A DNA stretch of 64,000 nt from assembly GCA_002420015.1 (NCBI GenBank), contig DIHF01000045.1:24160-88159 (forward strand), written 5' to 3'. This document shows, piece after piece, positions 1-8,929 of this stretch. Both the position numbers and the translations under genes were made by a program. This DNA comes from Micavibrio sp. UBA5703 (lineage in GTDB: Bacteria; Pseudomonadota; Alphaproteobacteria; Micavibrionales; Micavibrionaceae). Position 1 is the first letter of the stretch; each line of letters starts with the position of its first letter. The notes below the pieces were generated by a model. It did no database searches. It saw nothing but the letters and a program-made list of their open reading frames with translations, and was not told the origin of the DNA.

Positions 1-72
1 TTAACAGCCTTGAGGTTCATGACTGGCATTAAAAACAGATTTGTGCGTTTTACGCAATAAAATTCTTCCGCC

Positions 73-202
73 CGTCATCCCCGCGGCCCGGCGCATGCCG
101 GGCTTAAACGGCGGGGATCCATATGTCAGCAGCAAAGCTGCTGTCTTTTTCTGGATCCCGTTTGTACAAACGCCGCTTACGCGGCGTGCCAACGGGATGA
201 CG
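73..202. repeat. Full-length GTCATCCC palindromic mini-element, copy 1
   Basis: The 130 bp unit starts CGTCATCCCCGC and ends CCAACGGGATGACG. It contains three stem-loops. The left stem is CCCCGC...GCGGGG, closed by GGATCC. The middle is a short GCAGC/GCTGC hairpin. The right stem is GGATCCCGTT...AACGGGATGACG, with an inner CGCCGC/GCGGCG hairpin. The layout matches the copy inside pdxT, with different but complementary stem bases. It lies 10 bp beyond the stop of the Trm112 gene. The stretch 1-72 to its left holds no gene that I can support. Confidence 0.85.
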
Positions 203-212
203 ATGGGGGGTG

Positions 213-389
213 TTATTTTTCGAGGTTTCTGGCCTCATCCACCAGCATAATCGGGATGCCGTCGCGGATGGGATAGGCCAGCTTGGCCTGATCGGAAATC
301 AGCTCCTGCGCCTTTGAGTCATAGCGCAAAGGCGCCTTGGTCAAAGGACAAACCAGTATTTCCAGCAATTTCGGATCGATCTGCGTCAT
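213..389 (-). CDS. Trm112 family protein (YcaR-like), 58 aa
   Basis: This small protein reads [20 protein letters not shown] at the N-terminus and carries the family's IRDGIPIML motif near residues 41-49. Trm112 proteins act as small partners or zinc-binding stabilisers of other enzymes such as methyltransferases; the bacterial role is poorly defined. The family usually carries two or more Cys. Here only one (in LVCPLTKAP) remains, so zinc binding is doubtful; I recall the same Cys-poor form in other alphaproteobacteria. It is the last gene of a probable minus-strand operon after the LON-domain gene, with a 19 bp gap. It is too short to be noticed by length alone but is clear by motif. Confidence 0.88.
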   Translation of the reverse strand: MTQIDPKLLEILVCPLTKAPLRYDSKAQELISDQAKLAYPIRDGIPIMLVDEARNLEK

Positions 390-408
390 ATGGCTGTGAG
401 CATATTCG

Positions 409-1074
409 CTAATGCTGCGAACGGCAATCCTCTTTCCCGCAAGCGGCCATTTCCAGCATCGTCATGAAAAGCCCGGCCCGCGTGTGGCAGCATTTTGCCT
501 CGAGCAAAGCCTGCTTCTCCCCGGCATCGAAAGGGCAAATCATCGACAGGCACGTAATCAGCCGCCCGTCCGGCGCATCCTCGACCGCCGCCCAGTCGCA
601 CGTCATCTCCTGAATTTCAAAATATCTTTTCAGCAGCACCTTCAACCGCTCGCGGTTCAAATCCAGACATTTCTTTTCCATCAGATCGTCGGCGTAGGAA
701 TTCCAGCACGCCCGCACGTTGCGGTAGCCGCGCCCCGGTGCAACTTCCTCCACGATATCGAAACGGCAAATACCGGTGAGCGTAATCATATACCTTCCGT
801 CTTCGGTTTCGCTGAACTCGGTGATCTTGCCCGCGCATCCGGTTTGGAACACAGGCGTGTCGTTCGTGATCTCGCGCCGGGTTTTATCACGCGGCTGCAC
901 CATGCCGATCGTGCGGTTCCCCGCCATCGCATCCTCGACCATCGCCAGATAGCGCGGCTCGAAGATGTTGAGCGGCAAGCGCCCGCACGGCAGCAGCAAA
1001 ACCCCCGCCAGCGGAAAAATCGCGATGGTTTCCGGCAAATCATCAAAAGCGGGGGCGAAGGGATTTCGTTCCAT
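409..1074 (-). CDS. LON substrate-binding domain protein (Lon N-terminal-like), about 221 aa
   Basis: The start of the protein ([20 protein letters not shown], then [17 protein letters not shown]) is the hallmark of the Lon protease N-terminal, PUA-like substrate-binding domain. The AAA+ and protease domains of Lon are absent, so this is a stand-alone LON-domain protein, common in alphaproteobacteria and of unknown exact role. I chose the ATG at 1074. A TTG eight codons upstream (1098) is also open but has no better ribosome site. It lies between the ProX-like gene and the Trm112 gene on the same strand, which suggests one transcript. Confidence 0.85.
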   Translation of the reverse strand: MERNPFAPAFDDLPETIAIFPLAGVLLLPCGRLPLNIFEPRYLAMVEDAMAGNRTIGMVQPRDKTRREITNDTPVFQTGCAGKITEFSETEDGRYMITLTGICRFDIVEEVAPGRGYRNVRACWNSYADDLMEKKCLDLNRERLKVLLKRYFEIQEMTCDWAAVEDAPDGRLITCLSMICPFDAGEKQALLEAKCCHTRAGLFMTMLEMAACGKEDCRSQH

Positions 1075-1117
1075 ACTGCCTATAAACTCGACATCCAAAT
1101 CCTTGAAAAATCATATC

Positions 1118-1663
1118 CTAATAATTAGGGGCGGCGGCCGATAAGTCAACAATCCGGGGGCTGTGCCCGGTGTTGTCGATGAATTTTAAAAGATCCGTTG
1201 GGGAAAGCCCGATCGTCATGGCGTTGTCGAGGGGGTGGTAATTCACCCGCGCCGCATTCATCATGTGCTTATCAAGAATAACCTCGACCGCCCGGCCCGT
1301 ATCGTTCATCAGGCAAAACGGACAGACGGAGCCGGGCCGGATCCCCAGATACTGCCAGAGCCGCTCCGCCGAGCCGAACGACAACCGCCCGCAGCCGAGC
1401 AATTCTTGCAGCTTTTTCAGGTCGATCTGCGTTTCGTTGGCGGCCACCACCAGAAACATTTTTTCTTTCTTGTCGCGCAGGAATAAATTGCGGCAGTGCA
1501 CACCGGGGATTTCCTTCTTCAGCGGCTCCCCCTCCCCCACCGTAAAGATCGGTATATGATTATGTAAATAATAGGGAATCTCAAGCGCTTGCAGCCGGGC
1601 AAACAGCATCTCCGGCGTGGTCGGCAAGGGTTGTTCCGCGATATTTTCGTGTGGCTGGCTCAT
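1118..1663 (-). CDS. proX: YbaK/ProX-type aminoacyl-tRNA deacylase
   Basis: This 181-residue single-domain protein has the YbaK/EbsC fold signature: IPYYLHNHIPIFTVGEGEPL, a central HCRNLFLRDKKEKMFLVV strand-helix segment, then GSVCPFCLMND and a final DNTGHSPRIVDL. The family hydrolyses mischarged tRNA, and stand-alone ProX proteins remove alanine from Ala-tRNA(Pro). That ProX rather than YbaK specificity applies is inferred from the GSVCPF...LMND region and the length of about 180 residues. It is first in the run with the LON-domain and Trm112 genes (43 bp gap to the next start). Confidence 0.85.
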   Translation of the reverse strand: MSQPHENIAEQPLPTTPEMLFARLQALEIPYYLHNHIPIFTVGEGEPLKKEIPGVHCRNLFLRDKKEKMFLVVAANETQIDLKKLQELLGCGRLSFGSAERLWQYLGIRPGSVCPFCLMNDTGRAVEVILDKHMMNAARVNYHPLDNAMTIGLSPTDLLKFIDNTGHSPRIVDLSAAAPNY

Positions 1664-1801
1664 GGTAATCCCCTCCCCTTTATCCCCATGATTATCAATA
1701 AAATCAACCTTTTTTCCCGGTGCATTAACGATTTATTAACCTTCCCCCCGCCATAATCTAAAGGAACAATATAAAAAAATTAGTGCGGGGAATATTAGGG
1801 C

Positions 1802-2068
1802 ATGAGTAACGACAAACCGGCGGGAATTGTCCTGGCCAGCCTTGAATATGCGGGGGTACCCCTCGTCGACAACCAAAAAACCGCAAACCGGATAGCTGGT
1901 GGTATGGCGGGTGCCATTGGAATTTTTGGCGATCATCCGGGAGGCTATCTTTGCGGCGAATGCCTGCCCAAGCAATTGCCCGAGCCAACAACCATGACCG
2001 CCAGTATCAAACCTGAGGCCCCCTCTTTCAGCATCAAAAATAATGGGCCGGAAATGGGTATAGGCTGA
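1802..2068 (+). CDS. Small hypothetical protein, 88 aa
   Basis: I do not recognise this protein. It starts MSNDKPAGIVLASLEYAGVP and has a Gly/Ala-rich centre and a Pro-rich tail. Its main support is position: its TGA stop overlaps the ATG of the next gene (TGATG at 2066-2070), the usual sign of translational coupling. No good ribosome site is visible before the ATG. An opposite-strand frame over the same bases is also open, so this could be spurious. Confidence 0.45.
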   Translation: MSNDKPAGIVLASLEYAGVPLVDNQKTANRIAGGMAGAIGIFGDHPGGYLCGECLPKQLPEPTTMTASIKPEAPSFSIKNNGPEMGIG

Positions 2069-2364
2069 TGGCGGCCGATCTCAATATAGAACTTGGCGTC
2101 TTGCGCGACGGCGGCGTTATGCTGGTCGCTGACCGTCCGCTTCCCGACATCGTCAAGCGCGTGGAGTACTACCGCGAACAGCGGCTATTCATGCTCATAT
2201 TCCGCGACAAGCAGCTTGACGACGAGCTGATGCATTATGAAATTCCACCTGGCATGGCCTATTGCGTCGAAAGAACACCCAACATCATTATTTATTACCT
2301 CTTCAAAGACCACGAGCCCATCGGATACGAAGTTCCGCTGGTGCAGGTGGGCGCTTTCTATTAA
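2068..2364 (+). CDS. Small hypothetical protein, 98 aa
   Basis: I do not recognise this protein. The sequence looks like a real folded soluble protein: alternating hydrophobic strands (GGVMLVADRPLPDIVKRVEYY, RLFMLIFRDKQ, NIIIYYLFKDHEPIGYEVPL), acidic, without signal peptide or membrane segment. It starts inside the stop codon of the preceding small gene and ends just before the tRNA-Gly promoter. Confidence 0.6.
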   Translation: MAADLNIELGVLRDGGVMLVADRPLPDIVKRVEYYREQRLFMLIFRDKQLDDELMHYEIPPGMAYCVERTPNIIIYYLFKDHEPIGYEVPLVQVGAFY

Positions 2365-2367
2365 GGC

Positions 2368-2396
2368 TTGACCCTGGCGGCTTTCCTTTATATTCT
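2368..2396 (+). promoter_or_regulatory. Sigma70-type promoter of tRNA-Gly(GCC)
   Basis: TTGACC and TATTCT are separated by 17 bp. The predicted transcription start near 2403 lies about 12 bp before the mature tRNA 5' end. It directly follows the stop of the upstream gene. Confidence 0.65.
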
Positions 2397-2414
2397 CCCC
2401 ACTCTTGAACAGGC

Positions 2415-2489
<75 letters not shown>

Positions 2490-2580
2490 GGACATCTTCA
2501 CTGATTTACCCAGCATAATCAACGACTTCACACCCCCCCTAAATCCCCCTAAAAGTATCACTTTATTAATGTAATTTATG

Positions 2581-2586
2581 TATAAT
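2581..2586 (+). promoter_or_regulatory. Possible -10 box upstream of the RTX gene
   Basis: A perfect TATAAT lies 63 bp before the ATG of the RTX gene, in an AT-rich stretch. No convincing -35 box is present at 16-18 bp, so this is a weak call. The rest of 2490-2649 shows only a C-rich CCCCCCTAAATCCCCCTAAA tract. Confidence 0.3.
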
Positions 2587-2649
2587 GAAATGATATGGGG
2601 TTGGCTTATTAAGTCACTGTTTTAGATAGAAAGTTATGGGGACCGTGTA

Positions 2650-3939
2650 ATGCCCACGAACGGCAACGATACCATAAACTTTTCAGGCACACTGGGCCAG
2701 CTCACCATGAGCATGGCCAACCCCTATAGCGGCAGGGTCATCGAAATCGACGACAGGTACAATGTCAATAATTCCAGCTATGACGGGTTGGGCGGCACGG
2801 ATACGCTGCATATAGCGACATCGAGCGGGCGCGGCGGCGCTCTGTTTGTCACCGACAATGTCGGCATGCAGGTTATCCGCAATATCGAGATCATCACCAC
2901 CGGAAACGGAAACAACATCATCAACCTGGCCCATGCCAGCATTGTCCTAAACCCCTTCACAATAACCGGCGGCAACGGCGATGACATCATCTGGGGCAAT
3001 TCCGGCGACGACGTTATCAACGGCGGTCGCGGCAACGACATCATCGATGGCGGCCCGGGCGACGACACGCTGTACGGCGATCGCGGCGGCGACGATCTGA
3101 CCGGAGGCGCGGGGTCGGATATCCTTGATGGCGGACGCGGCGATGACATCCTTTACTACAACGACGACGGCGACTGGGCTGCAACAGATGTCACCCTGAA
3201 CCTCGGTAGCCCGAACTACGCGCACTACGCCACGCCGGTTTTTCTGGGAACATACAACAGAAGCTTTGATGCGTTCGTTGGCGGAAATGATATAGATACC
3301 ATCCAGATGACGTCCGGAAACGACGCCATTTTTCTTGAAGACGCCATCACCGTAAACCCGCTGGGTGCAACCACCGACCCGCGTATCGTTGGCATCGAGA
3401 TTATCTACGCCGGGGCCGGAAACGACGTTGTTAACATGACCTCGGAAAACTGGACCTACGGCAATGTAAAACTTTATGGTGAAAATGGCGACGACTTCCT
3501 GTGGGGCAATGAGGGCGACGATGTTATCGTCGGCGGCGCAGGGCGCGACCACATGGATGGCGGGCTAGGCGATGACATTTTGGTTGTCGGCGCGGGCCGT
3601 GACAGAATCTTTACGCAAGACGGCGATTCAGACCAGATCGTCTACGATGTTCTGGAAGCCAGTTCGGGCAGTGACGTCATCTGGGACTTTGAAACCGGCA
3701 CAGGACGCGACGTTCTTAACCTCACAGACATCCTGACCGGATACGATCCGCTGACCAGCGTTCTTTCGGATTTCGTCTATTTCACCAATGTCGGACCGAA
3801 TACCCGCGTCTATGTCGACGGTAACGGCGGCGGCAACAGCTTCAATCTGCTTGCTGTTTTCATGGATGGTGTTTCCGGAACGGCGCAGGATCTCCTGAAT
3901 TCCGGCAACCTTGTCCTCAACCAATCGGTTGTTGTCTGA
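2650..3939 (+). CDS. RTX (hemolysin-type Ca2+-binding repeat) protein, probable type I secretion substrate
   Basis: The 429-residue acidic protein carries two blocks of glycine- and aspartate-rich nonapeptide repeats of the GGxGxDxLx type, near residues 107-170 and 275-322. These fold as a Ca2+-binding parallel beta roll. There is no N-terminal signal peptide, as expected for type I secretion, and the tail after residue 330 (FETGTGRDVLNLTDIL, then ending LVLNQSVVV) resembles the RTX C-terminal secretion region. No catalytic domain (lipase, protease, adenylate cyclase) is visible, so the role may be surface or adhesive. No type I exporter genes lie nearby. Confidence 0.85.
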   Translation: MPTNGNDTINFSGTLGQLTMSMANPYSGRVIEIDDRYNVNNSSYDGLGGTDTLHIATSSGRGGALFVTDNVGMQVIRNIEIITTGNGNNIINLAHASIVLNPFTITGGNGDDIIWGNSGDDVINGGRGNDIIDGGPGDDTLYGDRGGDDLTGGAGSDILDGGRGDDILYYNDDGDWAATDVTLNLGSPNYAHYATPVFLGTYNRSFDAFVGGNDIDTIQMTSGNDAIFLEDAITVNPLGATTDPRIVGIEIIYAGAGNDVVNMTSENWTYGNVKLYGENGDDFLWGNEGDDVIVGGAGRDHMDGGLGDDILVVGAGRDRIFTQDGDSDQIVYDVLEASSGSDVIWDFETGTGRDVLNLTDILTGYDPLTSVLSDFVYFTNVGPNTRVYVDGNGGGNSFNLLAVFMDGVSGTAQDLLNSGNLVLNQSVVV

Positions 3940-3957
3940 AGACTTAAAGCGACAATC

Positions 3958-6420
3958 TCAATAAATCCCGCCGGTGCCGGTGGTGGCGGATTCGCCGACA
4001 TCGTTGTCGATCGATTCCGGCATGGTGTTGATGCCACCGCCATCTAGAATGAACATTTCATCCGTCGGCTCTGTCCCGGCCACGAACGACTCCCATATGA
4101 CATGCTGATCGCCCGGCTGGGCGCGCACGCCGGTATCGGCGTTGACCTGAACCTGCTTGATACCGGGAGGAATGCGGAACGGCGTCGGCGGCTGGTCCTT
4201 TAGCGCGGCGTCCATGAAATCCTTGAAAACCGGAACGGCGATCGAAGCGCCCGTCTCTTTTTTTCCCAGCGATTTCGGATCGTCAAAACCCGCGAATACG
4301 CCCACAACAAGGTCCGGCGAAAAGCCGATGAACCATGTATCCTTGGACTCATTCGTCGTTCCCGTCTTCCCCGCCAGCGGCCTGTTCAGCTCTTTGATAC
4401 GTGCGCCGGTGCCGCGCTGCACGACGCCCTCAAGAATAGACACCATCTGATAGGCGGTTTTCGGGTCGGCAAGCTGCTCGCGCACATCAGGAACATCGGG
4501 CGTTTCCTGATCCTCCCACCGGACAAGCTGGCCGCAGCCTTCGCACGGGCGGCTATCGTGCTTGAAGACCGTCTTGCCCATGCGGTCCTGCACCCGGTCG
4601 ATAAAGGTCGGCGTGACCTTTTTTCCGCCATTGACCAGCATCGCATAGGCCGCCGTGAGCTTGAGGAGCGTCGTTTCGCCCGACCCCAAAGCATTCGCCA
4701 GATGCAGCGGCATATCCTCCGTGATGCCGTAACGTCCGGCGTAATCGGAAATCTTTTCCATGCCGAGATGGTCGGCCAGCCGAACAGTCATCAGATTACG
4801 GGATTTTTCAACGCCGACGCGCAGCGGCGTCGGGCCGTAATATTCGTTGGTATAGTTTTCCGGCTTCCAGAGATTTCCGGGGCGGTCCTCAAGGATAAAG
4901 GGCGCATCGAGAATAAGTGTCGCGGGCGTAAACCCGCTTTCAAGCGCCGCCAGATAGACGAACGGCTTGAACGCCGACCCCGGCTGGCGCTGGGCCTGCG
5001 TGGCGCGGTTGAATTCGCTGCTGTCCTGCGCCCAGCCGCCCTGCATGGCCAGAACGCGGCCCGTATGCGGGTCCATGGCAATCAGCGCGCCCTGAACTTT
5101 TGGCACCTGACGCAGGAAATATTTCGCCGGGCCGGCCTTGCCATCTTCGCCTTTCGTGCCTTCGACCTTTTCAACCATGATGACGTCGCCGACCTTAACC
5201 ACCTGATCCATACGGATCACCTCGGGCCCCAGCGCATAGCAATCGTTGACGCAGTTGCGCGCCCACGCCACGCCCTCCAGCGGAAGCGTTGCGCGTGCGC
5301 CGCCGACAAAACCGATCTCGGCCTTTATTGTTTCCACCTTCAGAACCACGGCCATTTGCCATTCTTCGAGAACCGTTTCCGCACGGCCAAACTCGCGCAA
5401 TTTCGCCTGCCAGTCATCGGCGCCCTTAATATGCGCAACTGGTCCGCGCCAGCCGTGACGGCGGTCGTATTCCATCAATCCCTCGCGCAGGGTGCGGATT
5501 GCGATATCCTGCAAATGTGGATCAAGACTCGTGCGCGTCACCAGCCCGCCGCCATATAGAGCCTCCTTGCCGTAACGCTCGCCCAACTCCCGGCGGACTT
5601 CCTCGGCGAAATACTGCGCATTGGTGATACTGCGGTCGGGGTTCTCGATGACCTTGAGCGGTTTTTCCTTGGCCGCCTTCGCTTGCTCTCTCGTGATGTG
5701 GCCATCCTCGGTCATGCGGTCGATGACCCAGTTGCGGCGGGCCAGCGCCGCCTCCGGATGCTTGACCGGGTGATAATTGTTGGGTGCCTTGGGCAGGGCC
5801 GCAAGATAAGCAGCCTCCTCTATATCAAGCTCCTCCAGCGACTTGCCGAAATATTGCAGCGCCGCCGCCGCCACACCGTATGACCTCTGGCCCAGAAAAA
5901 TTTCATTCAGGTAAAGTTCGAGGATACGGTTTTTATCCATGGCCCGTTCCATACGCGTCGCCAGAATGGCTTCCTTGATTTTTCGCTTGTAGGAACGCTC
6001 CTTGGTCAAAAGAAAGTTTTTCATGACTTGCTGCGTAATCGTCGAAGCGCCGACCAAACGTTTATCGCTGCCCATATTGGCAAAATTCGTGCCGATGGCA
6101 CGCAGGATCGCATAGTAATCGACGCCGTCATGCTCGTAAAAATTCTTGTCCTCGGCGGCGATAAAGGCGTTCTTGACCAGATCGGGAATAGATTCAGCAG
6201 GCACAAAAACCCTGTTCTGCTCGGCAAACTCGCTCATCAGCCGCCCGTCCCCGGCGTAAATCCGCGTGACAATCGGGGGCTTGTAATCCTTAAGCTGGTT
6301 GTAATCTGGCAGATCGTGGCCGTAATAACTGATGATATAGACAAATCCGGAAATGCCGACGATCAGGCCCAGAAAGCCCAGCGATATCATGCCCCAAAAT
6401 GCATATTTCAGATATTTCAT
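3958..6420 (-). CDS. mrcA: Penicillin-binding protein 1A (bifunctional transglycosylase/transpeptidase)
   Basis: The 820-residue class A PBP builds and cross-links peptidoglycan at the cytoplasmic membrane. It has one N-terminal membrane anchor (residues 8-32). The GT51 glycosyltransferase domain has catalytic Glu in AAEDKNFYEHDG (E90) and the GASTITQQVMKN and RKIKEAILA motifs. The transpeptidase domain has SxxK as SAFK in RQPGSAFKPF, SxN as SRN in EKSRNLM, and KTG in AGKTGTTNE. Length agrees with PBP1A. The tail after residue 790 is acidic and Gly-rich. It is followed on the other side by mlaF on the same strand, with 20 bp between. Confidence 0.96.
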   Translation of the reverse strand: MKYLKYAFWGMISLGFLGLIVGISGFVYIISYYGHDLPDYNQLKDYKPPIVTRIYAGDGRLMSEFAEQNRVFVPAESIPDLVKNAFIAAEDKNFYEHDGVDYYAILRAIGTNFANMGSDKRLVGASTITQQVMKNFLLTKERSYKRKIKEAILATRMERAMDKNRILELYLNEIFLGQRSYGVAAAALQYFGKSLEELDIEEAAYLAALPKAPNNYHPVKHPEAALARRNWVIDRMTEDGHITREQAKAAKEKPLKVIENPDRSITNAQYFAEEVRRELGERYGKEALYGGGLVTRTSLDPHLQDIAIRTLREGLMEYDRRHGWRGPVAHIKGADDWQAKLREFGRAETVLEEWQMAVVLKVETIKAEIGFVGGARATLPLEGVAWARNCVNDCYALGPEVIRMDQVVKVGDVIMVEKVEGTKGEDGKAGPAKYFLRQVPKVQGALIAMDPHTGRVLAMQGGWAQDSSEFNRATQAQRQPGSAFKPFVYLAALESGFTPATLILDAPFILEDRPGNLWKPENYTNEYYGPTPLRVGVEKSRNLMTVRLADHLGMEKISDYAGRYGITEDMPLHLANALGSGETTLLKLTAAYAMLVNGGKKVTPTFIDRVQDRMGKTVFKHDSRPCEGCGQLVRWEDQETPDVPDVREQLADPKTAYQMVSILEGVVQRGTGARIKELNRPLAGKTGTTNESKDTWFIGFSPDLVVGVFAGFDDPKSLGKKETGASIAVPVFKDFMDAALKDQPPTPFRIPPGIKQVQVNADTGVRAQPGDQHVIWESFVAGTEPTDEMFILDGGGINTMPESIDNDVGESATTGTGGIY

Positions 6421-6440
6421 GCTTCAAGCCTGTAGCGGCA

Positions 6441-7208
6441 CTAGGCCACGCGCCTTTTAATCGGCCCTTCGGCGCGGCCGTGTATGAACTGATCGACATA
6501 AGGGTTGCCCGATTTGTCGAGCTCTCCGACCGGCCCCTTCCATATAATTTTTCCTTCATGGATCATCGCCACATAATCGGCGATGGTACGCACGCTCGCC
6601 ATATCATGCGTGATCGACAATGCCGTCGCTCCCAACCCCTTGACCTGCTCAACGATCAGCTTGTTGATGACGTCGGACATGATCGGGTCAAGCCCCGTCG
6701 TCGGCTCGTCAAAGAAGATAATTTCGGGGCTAGTCGCCACGGCGCGGGCGAGGCCGACACGCTTTTGCATTCCGCCCGAAAGCTCCGCCGGGTAGAGATT
6801 GGCGGTTTCGGGCTTCAGGCCCACAGCCATGATCTTTTCAACTGCGATTTCACGGGCCTGCTTGCGGTTCATGCCGCGCCCCTGAACAAGGCCAAACGCC
6901 ACATTTTCCCATACTCTTAAAGAGTCAAACAGCGCCGCACCCTGAAACAGCATGCCAAATTTATGCATCATTTCGTCGCGCCCGCGTGCATCAAGCTTGC
7001 CTATGTCCTGCCCGTCGACCGTAATGGTTCCCTCGTCATGGCGAATAAGACCCAAGACGCATTTGATCATCACGGATTTCCCGGTACCCGAGCCGCCGAT
7101 CACAACGAGGGATTTTCCCGCCGGCACATCCAGGTCGATACCCTGAAGAACTTTTTTCGGGCCGAATTCTTTTTTAACGCCGCGCAGGCTTAGTTTAATC
7201 TCGCTCAT
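6441..7208 (-). CDS. mlaF: ABC transporter ATP-binding protein MlaF (phospholipid/toluene-tolerance type)
   Basis: The 255-residue nucleotide-binding subunit has Walker A GGSGTGKS, signature LSGGMQKRVGLARA, Walker B IIFFDEPTTGLDP and a switch His in SITHDMASV. With MlaE it moves phospholipids between the outer and inner membranes to keep lipid asymmetry. Its start overlaps the mlaE stop by 4 bp, so the two are translationally coupled. The usual MlaD substrate-binding gene is not adjacent; it would have to be encoded elsewhere. Confidence 0.92.
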   Translation of the reverse strand: MSEIKLSLRGVKKEFGPKKVLQGIDLDVPAGKSLVVIGGSGTGKSVMIKCVLGLIRHDEGTITVDGQDIGKLDARGRDEMMHKFGMLFQGAALFDSLRVWENVAFGLVQGRGMNRKQAREIAVEKIMAVGLKPETANLYPAELSGGMQKRVGLARAVATSPEIIFFDEPTTGLDPIMSDVINKLIVEQVKGLGATALSITHDMASVRTIADYVAMIHEGKIIWKGPVGELDKSGNPYVDQFIHGRAEGPIKRRVA

Positions 7209-8023
7209 GAGAAAAACACCTGCGTCAGGATATAGTTGAATATCAGGATCAATATCGAGGCCGACACCACAGCGTTCGTCGTTGCCGCGCCGACGCCCTG
7301 CGCGCCGCGCTGGGAGTTGAAACCGTGATAACAGCCCATCGTCGCAACGATAAAACCAAATACGCCCGCCTTCACAAGGCCTGAGATAACGTCCATGGCT
7401 TCAAGCGTGTCCCATGTTTGCGACAGGTAGCTTCCGGGCGAAAAGCCAAGGTTATAAATCGCCACCACATAGCCGCCGAACACGCCGATAATATCGCCGA
7501 CGAAAACCAGCAAGGGCAGCATCAGCGTCCCGGCAATCACACGCGGCGCGATCAGGTATTTGAAAGGGTTCACCGAAAGCGTGGTCAGCGCGTCGATCTG
7601 CTCCGTCACGCGCATCGTGCCTATTTCGGCGGCAATCGCCGCGCCAATCCTCCCGGCCACCATCAGGCCCGCCAGAACCGGCGCAAGCTCCCGCGTCACC
7701 GAAAGAACGACCACGCCCGCAATCGCGCCTTCGGCGTTAAAGCGCGTAAACCCCGTATAGCTTTGCAGCGCCAGCACCATCCCGGTAAATAACGCCGTCA
7801 TACCCACCACAGGCAGAGAATAATAACCGATATCGATGATCTGGCGCATAAGCTGGCTGGGGAAAAAGGGCGGCATGAAGCAATGCGCCACCGACTTGCC
7901 GATGAACATCGCCAGCCTGCCAACCGCAGACAAAAAACGCAGCAAAGTGCCGCCAATGGCGGCAAACAAATTCAGGATAAAATCAAAGGGTGCGGCTGCC
8001 GTTTTTTCCGATTGCGTATTCAT
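7205..8023 (-). CDS. mlaE: ABC transporter permease MlaE
   Basis: This is the 272-residue integral membrane permease of the Mla system. It shows the MlaE family pattern: an amphipathic N-terminal region, the YYSLPVVGMTALFTGMVLALQSY segment, then ELAPVLAGLMVAGRIGAAIAAEIGTMRVTEQIDAL, and C-terminal helices ending in ILIFNYILTQVFFS. It is the first gene of the mlaE-mlaF pair, possibly co-transcribed with mrcA downstream. Confidence 0.93.
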   Translation of the reverse strand: MNTQSEKTAAAPFDFILNLFAAIGGTLLRFLSAVGRLAMFIGKSVAHCFMPPFFPSQLMRQIIDIGYYSLPVVGMTALFTGMVLALQSYTGFTRFNAEGAIAGVVVLSVTRELAPVLAGLMVAGRIGAAIAAEIGTMRVTEQIDALTTLSVNPFKYLIAPRVIAGTLMLPLLVFVGDIIGVFGGYVVAIYNLGFSPGSYLSQTWDTLEAMDVISGLVKAGVFGFIVATMGCYHGFNSQRGAQGVGAATTNAVVSASILILIFNYILTQVFFS

Positions 8024-8134
8024 CAGTGTCTTGTTTGTTTTTATTGTGCTTTTTGCGAACTCAGGAACCGGGACTCTCGGTGAACACTAAAGGAAATCAG
8101 GCACTTCGTCTAGCATCTACTTCCTGACCGTGCT

Positions 8135-8929
8135 ATGAATTATGGCATGAAAAAAATCGCGCCGGAAGCCCTTGTTCCGATGGACATTTTTACAGAAGAT
8201 TTCCCGCTGCGGATTGATCTAGCCTATTGCAAGCCCGCCCCGGAGAATATTTTCGGCGTTATCTACAGGCCGCAGGCAAGGCTGTGGCTGTATAAGCCTC
8301 TCGCCAAGATTGTTTTACTCGCTGCCGCTTGCTCCCTGAAAAACCATAATCTACAGATTGTTCTCTATGACGGGCTGCGCACGGTTGAGGCGCAAAAGCG
8401 CATGCAAAAATCACCCATCGTTCAAAAGAACCCGGGATGGCTGGAGGGGCCAACGCGCCTTCTCTCCCCCCCCGGTGCCGGGGCCCATCCGCGCGGCATG
8501 GCCATCGACCTTTCGCTGGAAACGGCGGAGGGCAAAAAAATAGATATGGGCACCGAATTCGATTATCTGGCGGCTAAACCCGATGCAGCTTCCAATCCGG
8601 CGCACCGCGATTATGCAGCCTTGAGTGGTGAAATAAAGAACAACCGCAAAAAACTCGAAGCGGCGATGCAGACAGCCTCCAATGCGCTCAAACTCCCATT
8701 GCTGGCACTGCCGCAGGAATGGTGGGATTTCCGCCTGCCGGAAAAAATATATGGCGAATACGCTCCTCTTTCGGATGCGGATCTTCCGGTGCAGATGCGC
8801 ATGACGGATGATTTCATGGATATCGCCGAACCGGAGGACTTCCCGGACGCGCATTTTGAATCTCTCAAAAACGAAATCTATGCGGAAATCGACCCGGCGC
8901 TGGCAACCATATTGACGGCGGCTTCATAG
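8135..8929 (+). CDS. D-alanyl-D-alanine dipeptidase, VanX/DdpX family
   Basis: This zinc dipeptidase cleaves free D-Ala-D-Ala. The M15D family features are present: the YDGLRTVEAQ motif near residue 73, zinc ligands in HPRGMAIDLSL (His and Asp), FD in MGTEFDYL, and the final EWWDF with catalytic Glu. There is no signal peptide, so it is probably cytoplasmic, as for VanX. Its last 52 bp overlap the convergent alr gene. It may recycle murein dipeptide. No van operon genes are present, so an antibiotic-resistance role is unlikely. Confidence 0.88.
   Translation: MNYGMKKIAPEALVPMDIFTEDFPLRIDLAYCKPAPENIFGVIYRPQARLWLYKPLAKIVLLAAACSLKNHNLQIVLYDGLRTVEAQKRMQKSPIVQKNPGWLEGPTRLLSPPGAGAHPRGMAIDLSLETAEGKKIDMGTEFDYLAAKPDAASNPAHRDYAALSGEIKNNRKKLEAAMQTASNALKLPLLALPQEWWDFRLPEKIYGEYAPLSDADLPVQMRMTDDFMDIAEPEDFPDAHFESLKNEIYAEIDPALATILTAAS

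Noticed and set aside
1..192. A 63-codon minus-strand open frame
   Set aside because: Most of it is the translation of the palindromic element at 73-202, with no ribosome site and no protein-like character.
3000..3170. Short regular repeats that might look like a CRISPR array
   Set aside because: They are coding GGxGxDxLx nonapeptide repeats of the RTX protein, without spacers.
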